64,000 nt of DNA from Shinella zoogloeoides (GTDB taxonomy: Bacteria; Pseudomonadota; Alphaproteobacteria; Rhizobiales; Rhizobiaceae). The notes under the pieces were generated by a model that did not search any database, had not been told where the DNA came from, and worked only from the letters and a program-made list of their open reading frames with translations. Shown here one piece after another: positions 19,502 through 30,498 of this stretch (the first letter of the stretch is position 1; each line of letters begins with the position of its first letter). The position numbers and the translations under genes are program-made. The stretch lies in the NCBI RefSeq assembly GCF_022682305.1, contig NZ_CP093528.1, positions 3,407,501 to 3,471,500 of the forward strand. The letters are read 5' to 3'.

Positions 19502-20497
19502 TCAAGCGTTGACGTCGACGACGACGCGTCCCTTGACCTTGCCGTCGAGAATGAGGTTCGCCAGTTCCGGCAGGTCGGAAAGCCGATGCTCGACCACCAT
19601 CGCCTCCAGCTTGTCCATCGGCAGGTCCGAGGCGATACGGTTCCAGGCGTCGACGCGTTGGTCATAGGGCCGCATGACGGAATCGATGCCGAGCAGGCTG
19701 ACCCCGCGCAGCAGGAACGGGATGACCGTGAAGGACGGCACCACCGCCCCCGCCGCAAGCCCCACCGAGGCGACCGCGCCATCGTATTTCATCTGCTTGA
19801 GCACGCGCGCCAGCATGTCGCCGCCCACCGCATCGACGGCACCGGCCCAGCGCTCGGATTCGAGCGGCCGACTGTTCGCCTCCGCAAGCTCCGCACGGTC
19901 GATGATCGTCTCCGCGCCGAGGCCCTTCAGATAATCCGCCGTCTCCGGCCGCCCCGTCACCGCCGCGACGGAGTAGCCGAGCCGCGCCAGCAGCGCGACG
20001 GCAACCGAACCGACGCCGCCGGCCGCCCCCGTCACCAGCGCCTCGCCCTTCAGCGGAGAAAGCCCCGCCTTTTCCAGTGCGATGACGGAGAGCATCGAGG
20101 TCAGGCCCGCCGTGCCGATCGCCATGGCTTGCCGGGTCGAGATCGTCTCCGGCAGCGGCACCAGCCAGTCGGCCTTCACCTTCGCGCGCGTCGCAAAGCC
20201 GCCCCACCAGATCTCGCCGACGCGCCAGCCGGTCAGCACCACGCGGTCGCCGGGCCGGTAGCGCGGATCTTCGGACGCCTCGACCGTGCCGGAAAAATCA
20301 ACACCCGGCACATGCGGGAAGCTGCGCACCAGCCCGCCCTTGCCGTTGATGCACAGCCCGTCCTTGTAGTTGAGCGTCGAATATTCGACCGCGACGGTAA
20401 CGTCCCCGTCGGGCAGACGCGAATCCTCCAGCTCCCGGATCGCAGCCGAAACCGCGCCGTCCGCTCCCTTTTCGACCAGCAATGCCTGAAACGTCAT
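19502..20497 (-). CDS. AcuI/YhdH-type NADPH-dependent quinone oxidoreductase family protein
   Basis: This 331-residue zinc-free medium-chain reductase is full length. It shows the YSTLNYKDGLCINGKGG start typical of YhdH/AcuI, the VTGAAGGVGSVAVALLARLGY nucleotide-binding segment (about 150-170) and the C-terminal KVKGRVVVDV ending. AcuI reduces acryloyl-CoA to propionyl-CoA; YhdH has the same activity in Escherichia coli. The family assignment is firm, the substrate less so. It is divergent from the fds regulator across about 95 bp. Confidence 0.9.
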   Translation of the reverse strand: MTFQALLVEKGADGAVSAAIRELEDSRLPDGDVTVAVEYSTLNYKDGLCINGKGGLVRSFPHVPGVDFSGTVEASEDPRYRPGDRVVLTGWRVGEIWWGGFATRAKVKADWLVPLPETISTRQAMAIGTAGLTSMLSVIALEKAGLSPLKGEALVTGAAGGVGSVAVALLARLGYSVAAVTGRPETADYLKGLGAETIIDRAELAEANSRPLESERWAGAVDAVGGDMLARVLKQMKYDGAVASVGLAAGAVVPSFTVIPFLLRGVSLLGIDSVMRPYDQRVDAWNRIASDLPMDKLEAMVVEHRLSDLPELANLILDGKVKGRVVVDVNA

Positions 20498-20592
20498 GGC
20501 GTCCTCCTCGTGATCCCTGATGCGACAGATATAGGGCGCGGGGCATTGGTGCCGCCACTGTTCTTTTGTATCAAGAGCATGGAGGCGCCCGC

Positions 20593-21486
20593 ATGATCGA
20601 CAAGCTGGAATATTTCATTGCCCTTGCCCGCGAAAGGCACTTCGCCCGGGCAGCGGAGGAACTCGGCATCTCGCAGCCGACACTGTCGGCGGCGATCCGC
20701 CAGCTCGAAGACCAGCTCGGCGTGATGCTGGTCGTGCGCGGCTCGCGCTTCCAGGGCCTGACGCCGGAGGGCCAGCGCGTGCTGGAATGGGCGCGGCGCA
20801 TCGTCGGCGACACCCGCACCATGCGCGAGGAGATGCGCGCCGCGCGCAAGGGCCTGTCCGGCCATATCCGCCTCGCCGCCATCCCGACGACGCTCGCCAT
20901 GGTGCCGCGCATTACCGCACCCTTTCAGGAAAAGCACCCGGATGTCACCTTCTCCATCGTCTCCACCACCTCGATCAAGATCCTCGGCCTTCTGGAAAAC
21001 CTCGAGATCGACGCCGGCCTCACCTATCTGGAGAACGAACCTCTGGGGCGCGTGACGAGCGTGCCGCTGCTGCACGAGCACTATTGCCTCATCACCGCCA
21101 AGGGCGGCCCCTTCTCGGATCGCGAAAGCGTGACCTGGCAGGAGGCCGGCAGCATTAGGCTTTGCCTATTGACCGCCGATATGCAGAACCGCCGCATCAT
21201 CAACCGCCATTTCACCGATGCCGGCATCACCATACAGCCCTCCCTCGAATCCAACTCGATGATCGTGCTTCTCTCCCATGTGCGCACGGGGCGCTGGAGC
21301 AGCATCATGCCGCGCAATGTCGCGCGATCCTTCGGTTTTCATGAGGAATTGAGTATAGTTTCCCTCGTCGAGCCGAACCCCGAGCATACGGTCGGCCTCG
21401 TCGCCACCCATCGCGAACCCTTCACGCCGCTCGTCTCCGCCCTGCTGCATGAAGCCCGCATCCTGGCCGAGGCTGGGATGGATTGA
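20593..21486 (+). CDS. LysR family regulator of the formate dehydrogenase cluster
   Basis: This 297-residue LysR-type regulator has a winged helix-turn-helix at residues 1-60 (RHFARAAEELGISQPTLSAAIRQLE), a linker helix and a periplasmic-binding-like effector domain. I start at ATG 20593, with GGAGG 8 nt upstream, rather than at the TTG nine codons earlier. It is next to and co-directional with fdsGBA. FDH clusters of this type often begin with a LysR gene, so it probably responds to formate; this is inference. Confidence 0.88.
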   Translation: MIDKLEYFIALARERHFARAAEELGISQPTLSAAIRQLEDQLGVMLVVRGSRFQGLTPEGQRVLEWARRIVGDTRTMREEMRAARKGLSGHIRLAAIPTTLAMVPRITAPFQEKHPDVTFSIVSTTSIKILGLLENLEIDAGLTYLENEPLGRVTSVPLLHEHYCLITAKGGPFSDRESVTWQEAGSIRLCLLTADMQNRRIINRHFTDAGITIQPSLESNSMIVLLSHVRTGRWSSIMPRNVARSFGFHEELSIVSLVEPNPEHTVGLVATHREPFTPLVSALLHEARILAEAGMD

Positions 21487-21499
21487 TAGAAATTTCCTA
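21487..21499. promoter_or_regulatory. candidate LysR-type T-N11-A site
   Basis: TAGAAATTTCCTA fits the T-N11-A rule with near-palindromic arms and directly follows the regulator's stop codon, 170 bp before fdsG. The motif is short and degenerate, so chance is possible. Confidence 0.3.
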
Positions 21500-21668
21500 T
21501 TGCCTGACGAGACAGCTTTATTGACCCGTCGTCTCCCACCTGAGAAGCTGCTAGAATGGTGGCGGAAATCGAAAAGGCTCGATCTTCGCCGAGGAATTTC
21601 AATCGCATCGGCGCGCCGGACCTCTCGATCTTCCTGCGGTTCATATGCGTCGGTCGGGAGGTTGACCC

Positions 21669-22144
21669 ATGAACGTGCACGTCGCCGGCAGCGATGTCGA
21701 AACGAGAACGCTGGCCATCGTCGGCGAACTGAAGGGGCTTGAAGGGCCGCTTCTTCCCATCCTGCACGAAATCCAGGCCGAGTTCGGCTATGTGCCGCAG
21801 GAGAGCCTTCCGGTCATCGCGCGCGAACTGAATCTTTCGCGCGCCGAGGTGCACGGCGTCGTCACCTTCTATCACGACTATCGCGACCACCCCACCGGCC
21901 GGCATGTATTGAAACTCTGTCGCGCCGAGGCCTGCCAGTCGATGGGCGGGGACGCGGTCGCCGAGCGCATCAAGGCGCTGCTCGGCATCGATTTCCATCA
22001 GACGACCACGGACGGCGCGGTGACGCTCGAACCCGTCTACTGTCTCGGCCTCTGTTCCTGCGCACCCGCCGCCATGCTCGACGGCGAGGTGCACGGACGG
22101 ATCGACGCCGGGCTTGCGCAGGAACTCATCGCGGAGGCACGCCG

Positions 22145-22148
<4 letters not shown>
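21669..22148 (+). CDS. fdsG: NAD-dependent formate dehydrogenase gamma subunit
   Basis: This 159-residue NuoE-like (24-kDa type) thioredoxin-fold protein binds a [2Fe-2S] cluster. The cluster cysteines are visible in KLCRAEACQSMG and YCLGLCSCAP. It carries electrons between the molybdenum subunit and the flavin subunit in a soluble cytoplasmic complex. The start at 21669 has GGGAGG upstream. Its stop overlaps the fdsB start by 4 nt. Confidence 0.94.
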
Positions 22149-23701
<1,553 letters not shown>

Positions 23702-23705
23702 TCCC

Positions 23706-26585
23706 ATGCCCCTCGTTCCTGAAATCGACTTCGGCACCCCCGCCTCCCGCTCGGAAAAAATGGTAACGCTCACCATCGACGGCAACGAAATCTCCGTTCC
23801 CGAAGGCACCTCCATCATGCGCGCCTCGATGGAGGCCGGCATCCAGGTGCCGAAGCTCTGCGCCACCGACATGGTCGACGCCTTCGGCTCCTGCCGCCTC
23901 TGTCTCGTGGAGATCGAGGGCCGCAACGGCACGCCCGCCTCCTGCACCACGCCCGTCGCGCCCGGCCTCGTCGTCCATACCCAGACGAGCCGCCTCAAGC
24001 AGATTCGCAAGGGCGTGATGGAACTCTACATCTCCGACCACCCGCTCGACTGCCTGACCTGCGCGGCGAACGGCGACTGCGAATTGCAGGACATGGCCGG
24101 CGCCGTGGGCCTGCGCGACGTGCGCTACGGCTATGAGGGCGACAACCACGTCAAGGCGCGCAACAACGGCGAGGCCAACGCCCGCTGGATGCCGAAGGAC
24201 GAATCGAACCCCTATTTCACCTACGATCCGTCCAAGTGCATCGTCTGCTCGCGCTGCGTGCGCGCCTGCGAGGAAGTGCAGGGCACCTTCGCCCTGACCA
24301 TCGAGGGCCGCGGCTTCGACAGCCGTGTCTCGCCCGGCATGCACGAAGACTTCCTCTCATCCGAATGCGTCTCCTGCGGCGCCTGCGTGCAGGCCTGCCC
24401 GACCGCGACGCTGACGGAAAAGTCTGTCATCGAGATCGGCCAGCCGGAACATTCCGTCGTCACCACCTGCGCCTATTGCGGCGTCGGCTGCTCCTTCAAG
24501 GCGGAAATGCGCGGCGAGGAACTGGTGCGCATGGTGCCGTGGAAGGACGGGGAGGCCAACCGCGGCCATTCCTGCGTCAAGGGTCGCTTCGCCTATGGCT
24601 ACTCGACCCACCGTGAACGCATCCTCAATCCCATGATCCGCGAGAAGATCTCCGATCCGTGGCGGGAAGTGACCTGGGAAGAAGCCTATGCCCATGTGGC
24701 GTCCGAATTCCGCCGCATCCAGTACCAGTACGGCCGCGATTCCGTCGGCGGCATCACCTCCTCGCGCTGCACGAACGAGGAGACCTATCTCGTCCAGAAG
24801 CTCATCCGCGCCGGCTTCGGCAACAACAATGTCGATACCTGCGCGCGCGTGTGCCATTCGCCGACCGGCTACGGCCTCGGCCAGGCCTTCGGCACTTCCG
24901 CCGGCACGCAGAATTTCGACAGCGTCGAGTTCACCGATGTCGTGGTCATCATCGGCGCCAACCCGACCGACGCCCACCCGGTCTTCGGCTCGCGCCTCAA
25001 GAAGCGCCTGCGCCAGGGCGCCAAGCTCATCGTCATCGATCCGCGCCGTATCGACCTCGTCTCCTCGCCGCACATCAAGGCGTCCTATCACCTGCCGCTG
25101 AGACCCGGCACCAACGTCGCCGTCGTCACCGCGCTCGCCCATGTCATCGTGACGGAGGGCCTCTTCGACGAGAAATTCATCCGCGAGCGCTGCGACTGGT
25201 CGGAATTTGAGGACTGGGCCGCCTTCGTCGCCGAACCGCGCCACAGCCCGGAAGAGACCGAGGCGCTGACCGGTGTGCCGGCCGCGGCGCTGCGCGGCGC
25301 GGCCCGCCTCTTCGCCACCGGCGGCAACGGCTCGATCTATTACGGCCTCGGCGTCACCGAGCACAGCCAGGGCTCGACCACCGTCATGGCCATCGCCAAC
25401 CTCGCCATGGCGACCGGCAATATCGGCCGCGAGGGCGTCGGCGTGAACCCGCTGCGCGGCCAGAACAACGTGCAGGGCTCCTGCGATATGGGTTCCTTCC
25501 CGCACGAGCTGCCGGGCTATCGCCATATCTCGGACGACGCCACCCGCGACGTCTTCGAGAAGATGTGGGGCGTGAAGCTCAACAACGAGCCGGGTCTGCG
25601 CATCAACAACATGCTGGACGCCGCCGTGGAAGGCACGTTCATGGGCCTCTACATCCAGGGCGAGGACATCCTCCAGTCCGACCCGGATACGAAGCACGTC
25701 TCCGCCGGCCTTGCCGCCATGGAATGCGTCGTCGTTCAGGACCTCTTCTTGAACGAGACGGCGAACTACGCCCATGTCTTCCTGCCCGGCTCGACCTTCC
25801 TTGAGAAGGACGGCACCTTCACCAATGCCGAGCGCCGCATCAACCGCGTGCGCCGGGTCATGACGCCGAAGAACGGCTATGCCGACTGGGAGGTCACGCA
25901 GAACCTCGCCAAGGCGATGGGCCTTGCCTGGAACTATACCCACCCGTCCGAGATCATGGACGAGATCGCCGCGACGACGCCGAGCTTCGCCCTCGTCTCC
26001 TACGATTATCTCGACAAGATCGGCTCGGTTCAGTGGCCCTGCAACGAGAAGCACCCGCTCGGCTCGCCGATCATGCACACGGACGGTTTCGTGCGCGGCA
26101 AGGGCAAGTTCATCCGCACGGAATATGTCGCGACCGACGAGAAGACCGGCCCTCGCTTCCCGCTGCTGCTCACCACCGGCCGCATCCTCAGCCAGTACAA
26201 TGTCGGCGCCCAGACCCGCCGTACCGACAATGTCGTCTGGCACGAGGAGGACCGCCTGGAAATCCACCCGCACGATGCCGACAATCGCGGCATCCGCGAC
26301 GGCGACTGGGTGCGCCTGACGAGCCGCGCCGGCGAGACGACGCTGCGCGCCCTCGTCACCGATCGCGTTGCCACGGGCGTGGTCTACACGACCTTCCACC
26401 ACCCGATGACGCAGGCAAACGTCATCACCACGGACTTCTCCGACTGGGCGACGAACTGCCCGGAATACAAGGTAACCGCCGTGCAGATTTCTCCTTCCAA
26501 CGGCCCGTCCGACTGGCAGGTGGAATATGACGAGCTGTCGAAGCGGTCGCGCCGCATCGCCGGCAAGCTGGAGGCGGCGGAGTAG
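23706..26585 (+). CDS. fdsA: NAD-dependent formate dehydrogenase alpha (molybdenum) subunit
   Basis: This 959-residue catalytic subunit oxidises formate to CO2. A NuoG-like [2Fe-2S] ferredoxin domain lies at about 20-95 (CATDMVDAFGSCRLC and a later C80), followed by a His/Cys cluster DHPLDCLTCAANGDC. Two [4Fe-4S] motifs (CIVCSRCVRAC and CVSCGACVQAC) come next, then CAYCGVGC and the bis-MGD molybdopterin domain. The molybdenum ligand is Cys383 with the adjacent His384 (ARVCHSPTG), so this is a cysteine and not a selenocysteine enzyme. The C-terminal molydopterin dinucleotide-binding domain is complete. FdhD downstream supplies sulfur to the cofactor. Confidence 0.97.
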   Translation: MPLVPEIDFGTPASRSEKMVTLTIDGNEISVPEGTSIMRASMEAGIQVPKLCATDMVDAFGSCRLCLVEIEGRNGTPASCTTPVAPGLVVHTQTSRLKQIRKGVMELYISDHPLDCLTCAANGDCELQDMAGAVGLRDVRYGYEGDNHVKARNNGEANARWMPKDESNPYFTYDPSKCIVCSRCVRACEEVQGTFALTIEGRGFDSRVSPGMHEDFLSSECVSCGACVQACPTATLTEKSVIEIGQPEHSVVTTCAYCGVGCSFKAEMRGEELVRMVPWKDGEANRGHSCVKGRFAYGYSTHRERILNPMIREKISDPWREVTWEEAYAHVASEFRRIQYQYGRDSVGGITSSRCTNEETYLVQKLIRAGFGNNNVDTCARVCHSPTGYGLGQAFGTSAGTQNFDSVEFTDVVVIIGANPTDAHPVFGSRLKKRLRQGAKLIVIDPRRIDLVSSPHIKASYHLPLRPGTNVAVVTALAHVIVTEGLFDEKFIRERCDWSEFEDWAAFVAEPRHSPEETEALTGVPAAALRGAARLFATGGNGSIYYGLGVTEHSQGSTTVMAIANLAMATGNIGREGVGVNPLRGQNNVQGSCDMGSFPHELPGYRHISDDATRDVFEKMWGVKLNNEPGLRINNMLDAAVEGTFMGLYIQGEDILQSDPDTKHVSAGLAAMECVVVQDLFLNETANYAHVFLPGSTFLEKDGTFTNAERRINRVRRVMTPKNGYADWEVTQNLAKAMGLAWNYTHPSEIMDEIAATTPSFALVSYDYLDKIGSVQWPCNEKHPLGSPIMHTDGFVRGKGKFIRTEYVATDEKTGPRFPLLLTTGRILSQYNVGAQTRRTDNVVWHEEDRLEIHPHDADNRGIRDGDWVRLTSRAGETTLRALVTDRVATGVVYTTFHHPMTQANVITTDFSDWATNCPEYKVTAVQISPSNGPSDWQVEYDELSKRSRRIAGKLEAAE

Positions 26586-26594
26586 GAGCCTCGC

Positions 26595-27428
26595 GTGGCG
26601 GATTTCGTATCCTCGATCAAGGTTCCCGAGACCGCCCGCCGCAACGGGCGGCTGGCGGAGGGCGAACGCTTCGTGCCGGAGGAAACTCCGGTCGCCTTCT
26701 CCTATGCCGGCTCGACCCATGCCGTGATGATGGCGACGCCCGCCGACCTCGAGGATTTCGCCTACGGCTTCAGCCTGACGGAAGGCATCATCGCCGACCC
26801 CGCCGAAATCGAGACCGTCGAGATCCTGCGGGAAGACAAGGGCATCGACCTGCAGATCCGCCTTGGCGACGCGCAGAACGACGCGCTGACCGCCCGCCGC
26901 CGCCACATGGCCGGTCCCGTCGGCTGCGGCCTTTGCGGCATCGAATCCATCGAGCAGGCCGTTCGGGTAACGCCTTCCGTGCGTTCGTCACCGCTTACAT
27001 TAAACGAAGAGGACGTGGTCGAAGCCGTGCGCCTGCTGAACGGCCAGCAGCCGCTGCATATGGCGACGCGCGCCGTGCATGGCGCGGGCTTCTATGTACC
27101 AGGGACGGGCCTCGTCGCCGTGCGTGAGGATGTCGGCCGGCACAATGCGCTCGACAAGCTCGCCGGCGCGGCGCGGCGCGCAGGCCATGCGGGCGCAGCG
27201 GGCGCGGTGGTGGTGACGAGCCGCGTTTCCGTCGAGATGGTGCAGAAGACGGCCATCGTCGGCAGCCCCTTCATCATCGCCATTTCGGCACCGACGGCGC
27301 TTGCCATCCGCACGGCGGAAGAAGCCGGCATGACGCTGATCGCGCTGGTGCGCGGCGATGAGTTCGAGATTTTCACCGGTGCGGAACGCATCGTCTCCGG
27401 CCCCGCAAGACGGGCCGGCAACGGTTAG
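26595..27428 (+). CDS. fdhD: formate dehydrogenase accessory sulfurtransferase FdhD
   Basis: This 277-residue chaperone moves sulfur from a cysteine desulfurase to the molybdenum cofactor, which formate dehydrogenase needs for activity. The two family cysteines are in GPVGCGLCG (about 113-121), and the conserved VGRHNALDKL and TSRVSVEMVQK motifs follow. It starts with GTG (26595) 10 nt after fdsA. The orthologue in Rhodobacter is called FdsC. Confidence 0.94.
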   Translation: MADFVSSIKVPETARRNGRLAEGERFVPEETPVAFSYAGSTHAVMMATPADLEDFAYGFSLTEGIIADPAEIETVEILREDKGIDLQIRLGDAQNDALTARRRHMAGPVGCGLCGIESIEQAVRVTPSVRSSPLTLNEEDVVEAVRLLNGQQPLHMATRAVHGAGFYVPGTGLVAVREDVGRHNALDKLAGAARRAGHAGAAGAVVVTSRVSVEMVQKTAIVGSPFIIAISAPTALAIRTAEEAGMTLIALVRGDEFEIFTGAERIVSGPARRAGNG

Positions 27429-27437
27429 GAGACAGGA

Positions 27438-27686
27438 ATGTCCGAAGGCAACAAGCTCGTCAGGATGGCGAACCAGATCGCCACTTTCTTCCATTCGCAG
27501 CCGGCGAGCGAAGGTCCGGACGGCGTGGCGACCCATATCAACAAGTTCTGGGAGCCGCGCATGCGCCGCCAGCTCTTCGACATCGTCGACAATCACGGCG
27601 GCGAGGGGCTGGACACGCTCGTCCTGGCGGCCGTGCCTTTGATCCATCGCCCGCCGCCGGCGGACGTGCCGGCCGCAGCCCGCTAG
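27438..27686 (+). CDS. fdsD: formate dehydrogenase delta subunit
   Basis: This 82-residue soluble subunit is of the FdsD family (KLVRMANQIATFFHSQP, HINKFWEPRMRRQL). It associates with the FdsABG complex and is thought to aid assembly or stability. It starts 9 nt after fdhD with an AGGAGAC ribosome site and closes the cluster. Confidence 0.92.
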   Translation: MSEGNKLVRMANQIATFFHSQPASEGPDGVATHINKFWEPRMRRQLFDIVDNHGGEGLDTLVLAAVPLIHRPPPADVPAAAR

Positions 27687-27750
27687 CGCATTTTCAGCCG
27701 AAGCGAGATCGCTTCGGCGTCGGATAATACGGAAAAACAAAAAGAGAAAG
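27685..27750. repeat. palindromic intergenic element between fdsD and chemoreceptor gene
   Basis: A near-perfect hairpin CCGAAGCG-AGAT-CGCTTCGG (within 27697-27718) is followed by GTCGGATAATACGGAAAAAC. As I recall, very similar palindromes with a CGTCGGATAAT-CG-AAAAAC tail recur between genes of rhizobial chromosomes. It sits between two convergent genes and probably also ends transcription, though without a proper U-run. Confidence 0.5.
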
Positions 27751-27755
27751 CCGGC

Positions 27756-29528
27756 TCAGAATTCCTCCCACGCCTCCGCAGCCGACACAACGGAGCCGCG
27801 CGAGGTGCGCATGTTGCGGGCCACCGCATGAAGCTGGGCGACATTGGCCGGGGCGGAGGTAGCCGCGTGCCGGGCGGCCTGCGCATTTCCGGCAAGCTTG
27901 AACCGGCGGATCAGGGCATGCAGCGCATCGGCCTCCCGCGCCATAGCGTGGCTTGCCGCCGTGCTTTCCTCCACCATCGCCGCATTCTGCTGCGTCGCCT
28001 GGTCCATCGCGTTGACCGACTGGTTGATCTCGCGAAGCCCTGTCGATTGCTCGCGCGAGGCCTCGACGATGGCCACGACATTGGCATGCACGTCCTGCAC
28101 CTGTGCGAGGATTTCCTGTAGCGCCTGCCCGGTCTCGTCGACCAGCGCCACACCGCTCTTCACCTGCTCGCCGGATGTGGTGATCAGCGCCTTGATATCC
28201 TTGGCGGCGCTCGCCGAACGCTGCGCCAGTTCCCGCACCTCCTGCGCGACGACGGCGAAGCCCTTGCCCGCCTCGCCGGCGCGCGCAGCCTCCACGCCGG
28301 CATTCAGCGCAAGCAGATTGGTCTGGAAGGCAATGTCGTCGATGACGCCGATGATGTTGGAAATTTCCCGGGAGGACTGCTCGATCTGCCCCATGGCATC
28401 GATCGCCTTCTTGACCACCTCGCCGGATTTTTCCGCCCCGGCCCGGGTCTTGCTCACCAGCGTGCCGGCCTCGTCGGCGCGCCGGCTCGAATCGCCGACC
28501 GTCGTGGTGATCTCGTCGAGCGCCGCCGCCGTCTCCTCGACGGAAGCCGCCTGCTGCTCGGTGCGCTTGGCAAGGTCGTCCGCCGCCGAGCGGATTTCCT
28601 GCGCGCCCGAGGCGATCGCATTGGCATTGGTCTCCACCGTACACATCGCCTCGTGCAGGCCGGCGACCGCCTCGTTGAAGTCCTTGCGCACCACTTCCAT
28701 CGAGGGCACGAAGGCGCTGGAAAGATGCTGCGTGAGGTCGCCCTCCGCCAGCGCCTTCAGCGCGCCGCCCAGCGCGTTGATCGCCGACATGCGCTCGGTC
28801 ACGTCGGTGGCGAACTTCACCACCTTGTAAACTCGGCCGTTGACGTCGCGGATCGGGTTATAGGCCGCCTGGATCCAGATTTCCCGGCCGCCCTTGCCGT
28901 AGCGCACGAATTCGTTGGAGATGAACCGCCCCTCCGCGAGCGAGCGCCAGAACTCGGCATAGGCCGGCGTCTGGACATAGGCCGGATCGCAGAAGATGCG
29001 ATGGTGCTTGCCGCGGATTTCGGAGAGATCGTAGCCCAGCGCCGCACAGAAATTCTCGTTGGCATGGAGGATTTCGCCCGTCGGCGTGAATTCGATCACC
29101 GCCTGCGAGCGGGAAATCGCATCGAGCTTGGCGGCATCCTCGGTCGCCTGCACCTTCACGGCCGTGATGTCGGTGGCGAACTTAACGACCTTGTAGGGCT
29201 TGCCGCCGCGGAAGACAGGGTTGTAGGAGGCCTGGATCCAGATCTCGCCGCCGTCCTTGCGCAGGCGCTTGTAGCTGGAGGAATCGTATTCCCCCCGCCC
29301 GAGTCGCGCCCAGAGCTGGCGATATTCCTCGCTCGCCACATAAGCGGCATCGCAGAAGATGCGATGGTGCTTGCCGACGATCTCCTTCAGGTCGTAGCCG
29401 AGCGCATGGCAGAAGTTCTCGTTGGCGGTAAGGATCGTCCCCGTGAGATCGAACTGGATGACGGCTTGCGAGCGCGACAGCGCGTCGATGATATGGCCTG
29501 CATCCATGGACTTCGCAAATGAAAGCAT
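27756..29528 (-). CDS. cytosolic methyl-accepting chemotaxis protein with two PAS domains
   Basis: This 590-residue chemoreceptor has no signal peptide or transmembrane segment. Two similar PAS domains (about 15-125 and 137-247; each has [23 protein letters not shown] and a KVVKFATD end) lead to a HAMP-like linker and a long methyl-accepting signalling coiled coil. The hairpin tip is [29 protein letters not shown]. The last five residues are AWEEF, matching the xWxxF pentapeptide that tethers CheR/CheB. The layout resembles Sinorhizobium McpY. The PAS pair suggests sensing of redox or a small cytoplasmic ligand. ATG 29528 is chosen; the open frame upstream is not homologous. Confidence 0.92.
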   Translation of the reverse strand: MLSFAKSMDAGHIIDALSRSQAVIQFDLTGTILTANENFCHALGYDLKEIVGKHHRIFCDAAYVASEEYRQLWARLGRGEYDSSSYKRLRKDGGEIWIQASYNPVFRGGKPYKVVKFATDITAVKVQATEDAAKLDAISRSQAVIEFTPTGEILHANENFCAALGYDLSEIRGKHHRIFCDPAYVQTPAYAEFWRSLAEGRFISNEFVRYGKGGREIWIQAAYNPIRDVNGRVYKVVKFATDVTERMSAINALGGALKALAEGDLTQHLSSAFVPSMEVVRKDFNEAVAGLHEAMCTVETNANAIASGAQEIRSAADDLAKRTEQQAASVEETAAALDEITTTVGDSSRRADEAGTLVSKTRAGAEKSGEVVKKAIDAMGQIEQSSREISNIIGVIDDIAFQTNLLALNAGVEAARAGEAGKGFAVVAQEVRELAQRSASAAKDIKALITTSGEQVKSGVALVDETGQALQEILAQVQDVHANVVAIVEASREQSTGLREINQSVNAMDQATQQNAAMVEESTAASHAMAREADALHALIRRFKLAGNAQAARHAATSAPANVAQLHAVARNMRTSRGSVVSAAEAWEEF

Positions 29529-29862
29529 GACCTGATCCCCTGTGCGCCGCCACGGGCCTGATCGAATGCCCCGCGCGGCGTTGGTCGGTGTGGGCGCCGG
29601 AGCGCGACCCGTCACGGACCAACGCCCAGCCTGAAATCTCAATCTCCGCGTGCTTTCAGTATGACTAATTAAGACACACGAACACGATTAAAGATCAAAG
29701 AACAGGCTTAAGAATTGATGAAAGTCAAAGGGCGACATTTTGGATTTGTTCTATAACAATACCTTACATGTGAGCCTGATTGGCGTCACGGAAAGCAGAA
29801 ACAAAATCGGCGCAACCGAATTCACCCAAAGATTGCAGTTCATGACGCACTGGAAAACAAAA
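29529..29862. other. intergenic region between cheW and chemoreceptor gene
   Basis: About 330 bp without a gene. It holds the leader and promoter of the chemoreceptor gene, including an AT-rich stretch near 29660-29770. I could not pick a confident -35/-10 pair. Confidence 0.4.
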
Positions 29863-29886
29863 ACCGCCGTGCTTGCGCACGGCGGT
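29863..29886 (-). terminator. intrinsic terminator of cheW
   Basis: A perfect 10-bp stem (ACCGCCGTGC / GCACGGCGGT) with a 4-nt loop is followed on the minus strand by TTTTGTTTTCC. It lies 30 nt past the cheW stop. Confidence 0.85.
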
Positions 29887-29915
29887 CCTACAGTCCCGGA
29901 TTGTGTCGGTGGCGA

Positions 29916-30392
29916 TCAGGCCGCCATGTCTTCCATGTCGCGCTCCTTGAACATGCGCGCGAGATTGAGGAAGCAGATCATGCCGTTCTCGTGGGCGATG
30001 ATGCCTTCGGCATAGACCTTGTCGAAAGAGGTCGTCACTTCCGGCACCGGCTGGATCTGCTCGCTGCGGATGGTAAGGATATCGGAGACCCGGTCGACGA
30101 CGAGGCCGACGACCATGCTGTGCACCTCCGCCACCACGATGGCGCTCCGCTCGTTGGCTTCCGTGCTCTTCATGCCGAGCTTGTGGGCAAGGTCGATGAT
30201 CGGGATGACTGTGCCGCGCAGGTTCATCACGCCGATGACGTCCGGCGGCGAATGCGGGATCGGCGTGGACGGCGCCCAGCCGCGGATTTCGCGGATCGTG
30301 GTCGTCTTCACGCAGAATTCCTGCTCGTGCAGGCGAAATGCGATGATTTCGAGCGTATCGCCGGCAAAGCCGGCCGTCTTGATGGAGGTCAT
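29916..30392 (-). CDS. cheW: chemotaxis coupling protein CheW
   Basis: This 158-residue CheW-like SH3-type protein bridges chemoreceptors and the CheA kinase. Family motifs are visible: IIAFRLHEQEFCV at the start, IREI, the NLRGTVIPIIDL core and VVGLVVDRVSDILTI. It stands alone here apart from the adjacent receptor, with which it may form a dedicated pair. Confidence 0.94.
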   Translation of the reverse strand: MTSIKTAGFAGDTLEIIAFRLHEQEFCVKTTTIREIRGWAPSTPIPHSPPDVIGVMNLRGTVIPIIDLAHKLGMKSTEANERSAIVVAEVHSMVVGLVVDRVSDILTIRSEQIQPVPEVTTSFDKVYAEGIIAHENGMICFLNLARMFKERDMEDMAA

Positions 30393-30498
30393 CGGGGTCT
30401 TCCCAGTTGGTCTGCGTCTGGAGCGATCCTATGCACGCGCTGGTTAAAATCTTTCCAACGCCGAACCGTTTGCGACACGGGAAGCGCAAGAGACCGCC

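Noticed and set aside
21500..21557. TTGACC and TAGAAT as the fdsG promoter
   Set aside because: The spacing between the two hexamers is 25 nt, too long for a standard sigma-70 promoter.
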